A DNA stretch of 47,067 nt from a virus, in IMG/VR virus record IMGVR_UViG_3300046313_000338, positions 1 through 47,067 of that record; one strand, given 5' to 3'. The position numbers and the translations under genes are program-made. The first letter of the stretch is position 1; the number at the start of each line of letters is the position of its first letter. The notes beneath the pieces were generated by a model. The model saw only the letters and a list, made by a program, of their open reading frames with translations. It searched no databases and was not told where the DNA came from. This document shows positions 41,678-47,067 of this stretch, piece after piece.

Positions 41678-42093
41678 GCTTCACCGCCTTCCAAGTCAGC
41701 ATCACGCCTGGCTTCCCATTGCTGCTCTGCGCGGTCGTATTCAGCTTGCTTGCGCTGGATGTATGCGTGGTCTGTGCAATGCTCTTCAATCTGCGTCATT
41801 ACTTTGGAGTCTGCTACCAGGTTGAGAATGTCCATACCGTTGGCGAAGATGCCCAGAATGTCATTCAATCCTTCGAGGTCAGCATCGTAGTGAATCACCA
41901 GATCGGCGCCTGAGTTGGTTCGGAATGTTGTCTCTGTGCCGTTGGTAGTTGGGGTGTATTGACTTAGCTGATGGCACAGCATGGTTACTTCAGCTTGAAG
42001 ACAGCCAACGTGATAAGAGAGCCGTGACAGTTGGTCGTGGCTACATTTAGCAGCAGCGTCTTCAGCGCGTTTGATGATTTGTTTGGCGTTCAT
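41674..42093 (-). CDS. Hypothetical early protein, first gene of the leftward operon
   Basis: A 139-residue mainly helical protein (KQIIKRAEDAAAKCSHDQLS; NDILGIFANGMDILNLVADS) with an acidic C-terminus. CTAAGGAAACGA before the ATG carries the early ribosome-binding box. Being promoter proximal it is made first; not recognised. Confidence 0.6.
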   Translation of the reverse strand: MNAKQIIKRAEDAAAKCSHDQLSRLSYHVGCLQAEVTMLCHQLSQYTPTTNGTETTFRTNSGADLVIHYDADLEGLNDILGIFANGMDILNLVADSKVMTQIEEHCTDHAYIQRKQAEYDRAEQQWEARRDADLEGGEA

Positions 42094-42251
42094 TCGTTTC
42101 CTTAGTTGTGTTGCGGCGTGGTAATTGTAAAGCCTTTTTCATGGCCGAGCACATAAATTTTACAAAAAAAGTAAAAATAATTTTCATACGGCAATGGCAA
42201 TGGCTAGTAATTTGGTTTACAATGGCGCTGTCACTAACTTAAAGGATTCAC
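42094..42251. promoter_or_regulatory. Divergent early promoter/operator region
   Basis: An A+T-rich 158-base gap between divergent early operons. Likely -10 elements TACAAT occur on the plus strand at 42218-42223 and on the minus strand near 42124-42129, both in the context TTTACAAT; their -35 elements are poor. A dyad TTTTAC-N7-GTAAAA lies at about 42158-42176, and GGCAAT repeats in tandem near 42190. The location next to the Cro-like gene suggests that Cro acts here. Confidence 0.5.
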
Positions 42252-42455
42252 ATGACGATGACAAAACAGGAAGCGGTAGACTTGCTAGGCGGAACACCAA
42301 AACTTGCAGCTAAGGCACTTGAGTACACGGTAGTCCAAACCGTCTATTCGTGGCCTGACATTCTCACGACAGCCTTGGAAGATCGTGTCCGTGGAGCAGC
42401 CTCACGATTGAAACTTAAGCCAAAAAAGCTCCCAGCGCCCACCCAGTCTGAATAA
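42252..42455 (+). CDS. cro-like: Cro-like transcriptional regulator
   Basis: A 67-residue protein: KQEAVDLLGGTPKLAAKALE followed by YTVVQTVYSWPDILTTALED, the Cro plan of helix, helix-turn-helix and a 'S/W-W' recognition turn. The C-terminus is Lys/Pro rich. AAAGGA at 42241-42246 sets the start at 42252. It is the first rightward early gene and faces the leftward operon across a shared control region, as Cro does in lambdoid phages, but no CI partner is visible. Confidence 0.72.
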   Translation: MTMTKQEAVDLLGGTPKLAAKALEYTVVQTVYSWPDILTTALEDRVRGAASRLKLKPKKLPAPTQSE

Positions 42456-42490
42456 GCAGCTACACATTTAATAGCAACAAAGGAAACAAA

Positions 42491-42832
42491 ATGAAACTTA
42501 CACCAACAAAGCGAAACATGCTCACCAGCGTTGCATCTTCACCGCGACGCGCTGCGTTTTTCAATAAAGCAAGCGGATTCTCACTAAGCCAAGAGCGCGT
42601 TACAGAGCTACTTGCCGAACTGGTGGAGTCATGCTTGCTGTACGAAGCCGAAGCCGCATTCCACATCACTAAGCTAGGACGTAGCCATCTTGACCTTGGA
42701 AACGTGGCCGCTACCAAAGAAGCCAAAAAAGCATACGAGCCCTACAAGGTGGGCATGTGCGACCCGTTCAATCAACCGCGGCGCCCTAACTCTGACCACT
42801 CGCACCTACGCAGCGTGGGTTACTTATGCTAA
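42491..42832 (+). CDS. Winged-helix-like early protein
   Basis: A 113-residue protein with a likely winged helix (MKLTPTKRNMLTSVASSPRR; SLSQERVTELLAELVESCLL; AEAAFHITKLGRSHLDLG) and an unstructured end. AAAGGAAACAAA precedes the ATG. Probably a regulator in the rightward early operon. It overlaps the next small gene by 7 bases. Confidence 0.6.
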   Translation: MKLTPTKRNMLTSVASSPRRAAFFNKASGFSLSQERVTELLAELVESCLLYEAEAAFHITKLGRSHLDLGNVAATKEAKKAYEPYKVGMCDPFNQPRRPNSDHSHLRSVGYLC

Positions 42833-42999
42833 AGCAAAAACAAAAGAGCGCCTTTAATTGGCAAGGGCCATCTACATTGATAGACAAGATGGGCCGCATT
42901 AAATCCAAACGCCAAATGCTGCTAGATGCTGTACGGGTAAACCCAGAGCAGCACTCTTGCACATCTAATCAGACTAAATCGAAGGTAGCACCACGATGA
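42826..42999 (+). CDS. Small basic early protein (57 residues)
   Basis: ATG at 42826, seven bases inside the preceding gene end, to TGA at 42999, which overlaps the methyltransferase start (ATGA). Product MLKQKQKSAFNWQGPSTLID, then KMGRIKSKRQMLLDAVRVNP, basic and helical. It fills the space between two genes exactly, so is probably translated. Function unknown. Confidence 0.58.
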   Translation: MLKQKQKSAFNWQGPSTLIDKMGRIKSKRQMLLDAVRVNPEQHSCTSNQTKSKVAPR

Positions 43000-43637
43000 A
43001 AATCGTAACTATTGGAGACGCTACGCTGTATTTGGCGGATTGTTTGGAAGTGCTGCCAACGCTGCCAAAGGTGGATGCTGTAATCACTGACCCTCCATAT
43101 GGGATTGGCATTGCAAAGAATCCCGTGCGCCAGATGCATGAAAAGATGGATTGGGACGCATCGGTACCTGAAACATCATTGATTGATGCCTGCATTGCTC
43201 TTGGAGAAGTTGCCTTGCTTTGGGGTGGCAATTACTTTGATTTGCCTCCTTCGCAGTGTTTTTTTGTGTGGGACAAGATGCAGCCGCAGGACTTCTCATT
43301 GGCGATGTGTGAGCAGGCATGGACTAACAAAAAAGGACCCGCCAAGATTTATAAGCAATCGGTGCTTTCTTACCGTAAAGAGCATCCAACACAAAAGCCA
43401 GTTGAGTTGATGGCTTGGTGTATTGAGCAGCTAGGCAACCCTAAAACCATCCTAGACCCATTCATGGGCAGCGGCACAACAGGTGTTGCCGCCATCCAGC
43501 TAGGCCGCTCATTCATTGGCATAGAACGCGAAGAGAGATACTTCAATATCGCCTGCGAAAGAATTACCCAAGCCGTGGCGCAAGGGCAGTTATTTGAACC
43601 CGTGAAACAAAAACACATACAAGAGGCGCTACTGTGA
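42996..43637 (+). CDS. DNA methyltransferase (N6-adenine/N4-cytosine, beta type)
   Basis: A 213-residue methyltransferase. Catalytic motif DPPY is at 32-35 and the S-adenosylmethionine motif DPFMGSGTT at 154-162, so the order is catalytic before cofactor, as in the beta group. The recognition region between them is short and has HPTQKPVELMAWCIEQLG just before the cofactor motif. It probably protects phage DNA from host restriction. The next gene, another methyltransferase, starts inside its stop (GTGA). Confidence 0.9.
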   Translation: MKIVTIGDATLYLADCLEVLPTLPKVDAVITDPPYGIGIAKNPVRQMHEKMDWDASVPETSLIDACIALGEVALLWGGNYFDLPPSQCFFVWDKMQPQDFSLAMCEQAWTNKKGPAKIYKQSVLSYRKEHPTQKPVELMAWCIEQLGNPKTILDPFMGSGTTGVAAIQLGRSFIGIEREERYFNIACERITQAVAQGQLFEPVKQKHIQEALL

Positions 43638-45244
43638 CCGAACTAGCACACACCGAGCTAGTAGACGAAACGGCTCAATTCTTTGCACCAGTCTCTGCCG
43701 ATATTTTTACCGAGCTACTAGGCCAATATCAATCCATGAGAAAACGGATTGAAGCCATTGGCAACATGATCGACGTAGAGAATGAATCCGCGCTGGAATA
43801 CTTCTTATCTGGCAACAGTGACGATAGCGGACACTTCAGACCTTCAGTGAAAAAGCTGTTTGAGGTATCTGGAGCTGTAGCAAGTCTTAATGCTTCCTAT
43901 TGGTCAAAGACCCTCGCACTGACTGACGTGCTGGACATGATGCCGCAAAAGCGCCGGGACGAATGGAACAAGACCATTCGAGATATGACAGCGCCCGACT
44001 TTGTAGAGGCAACGGTGCGCCCGACCATCACGGAAATGATGAACATGCGCGCCCAGTTTCTCGCCGAGCGGGTAGACGGGATATTCAGGGGATTGTCTGG
44101 CGACCACGTAACCAACGCACCCGAAGGGTTTGGCAAGCGGATGATCATTGCCCGAGTTTTGAATGCTTACGACTCTGCGGATCACAGTACATGCGGGTTA
44201 ATCAATGACCTGCGGTGTGTGGTGGCTAAATTCATGGGACGCAAAGAACCAGGCTGGCATGCAACGTCTGACCTAATCCCGATTCTTAGGCGTAGGTGGG
44301 GCCAGTGGGTGACGTTGGACGGTGGGTCTATGAAGATCAAGTTATTCAAGAAGGGAACCGCCCACATGGAGATCCACCCGGATATGTCGTGGCGCTTGAA
44401 TGCAATTCTTGCAAGCATGCACCCCAGAGCAATCCCGGCACAGTTTCGCCAAAAGCCTAAAAAGCAGATCAAAGAGTTTGAACTTATCGGCAGACCGCTA
44501 CCATTTAACGTGTTGGCCTTGTTGGGTGGTATGAGAATCGCTACACGTATCGTAGGAAACGGCTACCCTACAAAGTACGTCAACATCGAAAACGCTCGGA
44601 AGTTTGACAGCGGCAGACACGTTGGTGGAGTAGAGGAAGCAACCAAGGTACTTGAGTCAATCGGCGCGGTACTGATGGAGCGTGGGTCTAATCCATACTT
44701 TCAATTTGACTACGACCCGACCGAAGTGTTGGATGATATTGTTGCCTCTGGGTGTATTCCTGACAAACAATCGCACCAATATTACGCAACCCCTGAAAAT
44801 CTGGCACGCATCGCGGTTGAGTGGGCTGACATTGGTGACGATGATCAATGCTTAGAACCCAGCGCAGGACAAGGCGGCATTGCTCAATTCATGCCACAGG
44901 ATAGAACTACATGTGTGGAAATATCCGAACTGCATTGCACCATCTTGAAGGCCAAAGGGTTTAACGTAGTCAACGCTGACTTTCTACCGTGGGCTATTAC
45001 GGCTGGCAGGTACTCAAAGATCATTTTAAATCCTCCATTTGAAGGCGGTAGGGCGCGACTGCATACCGAGTACGCCATAGGCCTATTAAAGCCCGGTGGC
45101 GTGGTTGTAGCCATCCTGCCAGCGTCCAACAAGGGTAAAGACTTTGACGGAGTGCAGTGCGAATGGTCAACAATTTATGAGAATGAGTTTGCAGGCACAG
45201 GCGTAAACGTGGTGATGCTTAAGGCAACCAAGAAATCTATTTAA
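43634..45244 (+). CDS. DUF4942 protein with C-terminal DNA methyltransferase domain
   Basis: A 536-residue protein, GTG start overlapping the previous stop. The first about 290 residues match the DUF4942 methyltransferase-associated region (NASYWSKTLALTDVLDMMPQ; GFGKRMIIARVLNAYDSADH; WGQWVTLDGGSMKIKLFKKG). The C-terminal about 150 residues are a class I methyltransferase: LEPSAGQGG (about 406-414) for cofactor binding and NPPFEGGR (about 466-473) for catalysis. Order here is cofactor then catalytic motif, unlike the preceding enzyme. It is likely a DNA adenine modifier that defeats restriction. Confidence 0.85.
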   Translation: MTELAHTELVDETAQFFAPVSADIFTELLGQYQSMRKRIEAIGNMIDVENESALEYFLSGNSDDSGHFRPSVKKLFEVSGAVASLNASYWSKTLALTDVLDMMPQKRRDEWNKTIRDMTAPDFVEATVRPTITEMMNMRAQFLAERVDGIFRGLSGDHVTNAPEGFGKRMIIARVLNAYDSADHSTCGLINDLRCVVAKFMGRKEPGWHATSDLIPILRRRWGQWVTLDGGSMKIKLFKKGTAHMEIHPDMSWRLNAILASMHPRAIPAQFRQKPKKQIKEFELIGRPLPFNVLALLGGMRIATRIVGNGYPTKYVNIENARKFDSGRHVGGVEEATKVLESIGAVLMERGSNPYFQFDYDPTEVLDDIVASGCIPDKQSHQYYATPENLARIAVEWADIGDDDQCLEPSAGQGGIAQFMPQDRTTCVEISELHCTILKAKGFNVVNADFLPWAITAGRYSKIILNPPFEGGRARLHTEYAIGLLKPGGVVVAILPASNKGKDFDGVQCEWSTIYENEFAGTGVNVVMLKATKKSI

Positions 45245-45258
45245 CAACAGGAGACACT

Positions 45259-45747
45259 ATGTCCAAAACCCTAAAAGTAAAGCGCGTTCACGACAACGCC
45301 ATTATTCCAAAGTACCAAACCGAAGGCGCGTGTTGCTTCGATTTGCACGCTGCCACGGTGGCCGGAATGGCCCATATCGGCTCAAACCTACACCCAGGCC
45401 ACCCTATCACCTGCGGGACTGGTTTAGCCTTTGAGATACCCGAAGGCTACGTGATGCTGGTTTACAGCCGATCAGGGCATGGCTTCAAGCATCAGGTGAG
45501 ATTGTCCAATGCTGTGGGCGTGGTGGACAATGATTTTACAGGTCAAGTAATGGTGCAATTGGTAAGTGACGAGCGTGATGAAGACCTAGGCCATGTGCCG
45601 TTCTTTGTACGCCCTGGAGACCGAATAGCACAGGCCATGCTGATACCGGTTGACCAATGGGCTATCGAAGAAACTAGCGAGCTAAAAGAAACCGAGCGCG
45701 GTGATAAAGGCTTCGGTAGTACGGACAATCAGTCGCCTTTGTTGTAA
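45259..45747 (+). CDS. dut: Deoxyuridine triphosphatase (dUTPase)
   Basis: A 162-residue trimeric dUTPase converting dUTP to dUMP and pyrophosphate. All five motifs are present: I ACCFDLHA (24-31), II SRSGHG (70-75), III NAVGVVDNDF (84-93, catalytic Asp90), IV RPGDRIAQAM (118-127), V RGDKGFGST (147-155). A Cys-rich GACCFD replaces the more usual GAAGYD in motif I. CAGGAGACACT is the ribosome-binding site. Followed by a structured leader and terminator. Confidence 0.95.
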   Translation: MSKTLKVKRVHDNAIIPKYQTEGACCFDLHAATVAGMAHIGSNLHPGHPITCGTGLAFEIPEGYVMLVYSRSGHGFKHQVRLSNAVGVVDNDFTGQVMVQLVSDERDEDLGHVPFFVRPGDRIAQAMLIPVDQWAIEETSELKETERGDKGFGSTDNQSPLL

Positions 45748-45756
45748 AAAATAGCA

Positions 45757-45840
45757 CTACCCCTGAGAGATTGGGGGTAGAATATGCGCTGAGAGTTTCG
45801 ACATTCCCTGAATCAGAGGGTTAAAAAGTCAAAGCTCTCA
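45757..45840 (+). ncRNA. Structured leader RNA, possible C4-type antisense RNA
   Basis: Two adjacent structured parts. CTACCCC (45757-45763) pairs with GGGGTAG (45774-45780). TGAGAG (45790-45795) and its neighbour pair with CTCTCA (45835-45840), with inner TTT-C-GAC/GTC-AAA and CCCT/AGGG pairing. The same TGAGAG also occurs in the first loop (45764-45769), so CTCTCA has two possible partners. It precedes a terminator and a Rha/KilAC (antirepressor-type) gene, the context of C4 RNA in phages P1 and P7. The sequence identity to C4 is not established here. Confidence 0.5.
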
Positions 45841-45847
45841 AGGCCTA

Positions 45848-45896
45848 CCGCCTGTAGTTCCGTGCTGATTCCACGGGGTTGCAGGCGGTTTTTTTT
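45848..45896 (+). terminator. Strong terminator/attenuator before the Rha/KilAC gene
   Basis: CCGCCTG (45848-45854) pairs with CAGGCGG (45882-45888), enclosing a second hairpin CCGTG/CACGG (45860-45864 with 45872-45876), followed by eight T (45889-45896). The Shine-Dalgarno GGAG of the next gene begins at 45897, so expression of that gene must pass through this terminator, which suggests attenuation. Confidence 0.82.
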
Positions 45897-45908
45897 GGAG
45901 TAACGAAA

Positions 45909-46577
45909 ATGCAGATAGCAACAATGGACAGCTCGCAAAAGATGTCGAGCCGTGAGATAGCAGATTTGGTTGAATCGCGTCACGATAAGGTAAAGCAGTC
46001 GATTGAGCGATTGGTAGAGCGTGGCGTGATTGTTCAACCCCCAATGGGGAATGAACCGGAAACTGACAGTATGGGCCGGGTTCGCGATGTGATGGTATAC
46101 CGACTTTCCAAGCGTGACAGTTACGTGGTTGTTGCCCAACTCTCACCCGAGTTCACGGCACGACTGGTAGACCGCTGGCAAGAGCTAGAAGCCAAGCAAG
46201 CACCAGCCATTGCGCCAATACCAAAGACACGCTTAGAGCTAGCAAAAGAAAACGTATTGCTTATCGAAGAGATAGAAGCCAAAGACGCGCTATTGCTTGA
46301 GCAAGCACCTAAAGTTGCCATCTATGAAATATTGGCAGACCGCAAACAAGACGTAAGCACTACGCTCATTGCAAAACAACTAGGCACTACGGCCATCAAA
46401 CTAAATCATTTTTTGCGTGAAAGCGGCGTGAAGTGGCTTAATGCTGATTTGCCTAAAGCTGGCTATTCTGAGTGGTTTAACGTTGTTTCTGACGTAAAAA
46501 ACGGGCACGAATTCCATCAATGTCTGATTACACCGCTGGGTCAAATAGAAATAACGAAGCTGTGGACAGCAAAATGA
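45909..46577 (+). CDS. Rha family/KilAC-domain antirepressor-like protein
   Basis: A 222-residue protein. ATG at 45909 follows GGAG (45897-45900); an earlier in-frame start lies in the terminator. Residues about 12-95 match the phage Rha domain (KMSSREIADLVESRHDKVKQ; DSYVVVAQLSPEFTARLVDR). Residues about 110-222 match the KilAC/ANT domain (AKDALLLEQAPKVAIYEILA; STTLIAKQLGTTAIKLNHFL; GQIEITKLW). The same pair of domains occurs in P1-like antirepressors, so it probably counters a repressor or affects host regulation. ATGA overlap with the next gene. Confidence 0.85.
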   Translation: MQIATMDSSQKMSSREIADLVESRHDKVKQSIERLVERGVIVQPPMGNEPETDSMGRVRDVMVYRLSKRDSYVVVAQLSPEFTARLVDRWQELEAKQAPAIAPIPKTRLELAKENVLLIEEIEAKDALLLEQAPKVAIYEILADRKQDVSTTLIAKQLGTTAIKLNHFLRESGVKWLNADLPKAGYSEWFNVVSDVKNGHEFHQCLITPLGQIEITKLWTAK

Positions 46578-47067
46578 CCAAGGATGCTCGAATATCAACC
46601 GGGCTACCTGGTCACCCAAAGACCAAGAAGCTACTCAGGCGATTGGGGCATGCTGGTCCATTGGCATGCATCTACCTGTTTATATGGTCCGCGGCTAATC
46701 GAAGCGACGGCGACTTGTCCGGACTGTCAAACGAGGATATAGAACTTTCCGTCGATTGGACTGGCGAACATGGTGCATTTGTCTCTGCAATGGTAGATGT
46801 TGGTTTTTTGGATGGCGAGGAAAACCAGCTTTATATTCACGATTGGTCAGAGCATAACCCGTGGGCGGCTGGTGCAAAGGATAGGTCCGAAGCGTCACGA
46901 TTTGCAGCTTTATGCAAGCGATATGGACGCAATGAAGCTGCGAACCGCATGCCAGATTATGCGGACCGCATGCGAGGCGCATCCGAACCGCACACGGACC
47001 GCATGCGAGGCGGATGCGAGGCGGATGCCCCGTCTCCGTCTCCGTCTCCGTCTCCGTCTCCAATACC
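46574..47067 (+). CDS. Phage replication protein, N-terminal part (runs off window)
   Basis: ATG at 46574 (ATGA overlap) open to the last base, so incomplete; at least 164 residues. Begins MTKDARISTGLPGHPKTKKL, then GPLACIYLFIWSAANRSDGD, DWTGEHGAFVSAMVDVGFLD and QLYIHDWSEHNPWAAGAKDR, which is the N-terminal winged-helix-type domain of many phage replication or primosome-loading proteins. The domain is followed by a Met/Arg/Gly repeat region (RMRG) and a (Pro-Ser)5 linker, both produced by DNA repeats. The DnaA/O-like organisation suggests a nearby origin. Confidence 0.75.
   Translation, partial: MTKDARISTGLPGHPKTKKLLRRLGHAGPLACIYLFIWSAANRSDGDLSGLSNEDIELSVDWTGEHGAFVSAMVDVGFLDGEENQLYIHDWSEHNPWAAGAKDRSEASRFAALCKRYGRNEAANRMPDYADRMRGASEPHTDRMRGGCEADAPSPSPSPSPSPI
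46941..47022 (+). repeat. Iteron-like repeats inside the replication gene (possible origin)
   Basis: CGGACCGCATGCGAGGCG occurs exactly at 46962-46979 and 46995-47012 (period 33, in frame). A shorter ACCGCATGC copy lies at 46944-46952, and an ATGCGAGGCG copy at about 47014-47023. The core contains the palindrome CGCATGCG. Repeats inside the replication gene resemble the lambda origin within gene O. Confidence 0.5.
47030..47059 (+). repeat. Hexamer tandem repeat (CCGTCT)5
   Basis: Five perfect CCGTCT units at 47030-47059, encoding Pro-Ser repeats in the replication protein linker. Hexamer slippage would change linker length but not reading frame. Confidence 0.85.

Noticed and set aside
45757-45840. 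A thiamine pyrophosphate riboswitch (CTGAGA present)
   Set aside because: The rest of the TPP consensus is missing and no thiamine gene follows; CTGAGA alone is too short.
46962-47059. Possible CRISPR array
   Set aside because: The repeats are short, unevenly spaced, in frame with a gene and lack spacers of uniform length; no cas genes are present.
46695-47063. A minus-strand frame beginning with a Glu-Thr repeat
   Set aside because: It is the reverse reading of the (CCGTCT) tract and replication gene; no neighbours or start signals support it.

Overview
The window is a 47 kb piece of a tailed double-stranded DNA bacteriophage with a siphovirus (long, non-contractile tail) gene plan. This rests on a GpA-type large terminase, portal, lambda C-like S49 protease with a nested scaffold, major capsid protein, tail tube, a G/GT-type frameshifted tail chaperone, and a 2525-residue tape measure. 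No ribosomal, tRNA or bacterial chromosomal genes were recognised. The host cannot be read directly. Shine-Dalgarno starts, intrinsic terminators, moderately high G+C and the early-gene families suggest a proteobacterium, perhaps a freshwater betaproteobacterium (weak inference). No integrase or CI-like repressor is present, but a Cro-like protein and a Rha/KilAC antirepressor-like gene point to temperate ancestry.

Layout. (1) 1-5217, packaging: two paralogous HNH-AP2 endonuclease genes lie in front of the terminase genes and in front of the portal gene, and a highly structured 155-nt gap separates terL from the second. (2) 5204-14796: about 9.6 kb of virion surface or fibre-like genes, inserted between portal and protease where head genes would normally be adjacent. 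(3) 14789-20451, head and neck: protease with internal scaffold, decoration-like protein, major capsid protein, connector and neck proteins, tail terminator. (4) 20560-33279, tail: tube, frameshifted chaperone, tape measure, tail-tip protein, fibre genes. (5) 33282-34497, lysis: small membrane protein, M15 endolysin, 3TM-type holin. (6) 34502-34590: two terminators for the converging leftward operon. (7) 42093 down to 34579, minus strand: a tightly overlapped early operon of small genes, including a Sak4-like ATPase, an SSB-like protein with an acidic tail, a Gp157 family protein and a DUF551 protein. Several genes here are under 60 codons. (8) 42252-47067, plus strand: Cro-like protein, two DNA methyltransferases, dUTPase, a structured leader with terminator, a Rha/KilAC regulator, and a replication protein cut by the window end. 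The replication gene carries iteron-like repeats.

The late genes form one rightward transcription unit punctuated by intrinsic terminators. The early genes are transcribed divergently from 42094-42251. Many early genes share a ribosome-binding box, AAGGAAAC, which the late genes generally lack. The most notable features are the A-AAA-AAC frameshift signal, the in-frame scaffold start inside the protease gene, the structured RNAs before the second HNH gene and before the antirepressor-like gene, paired operator-like dyads at 38141-38166, and repeats inside the replication gene.
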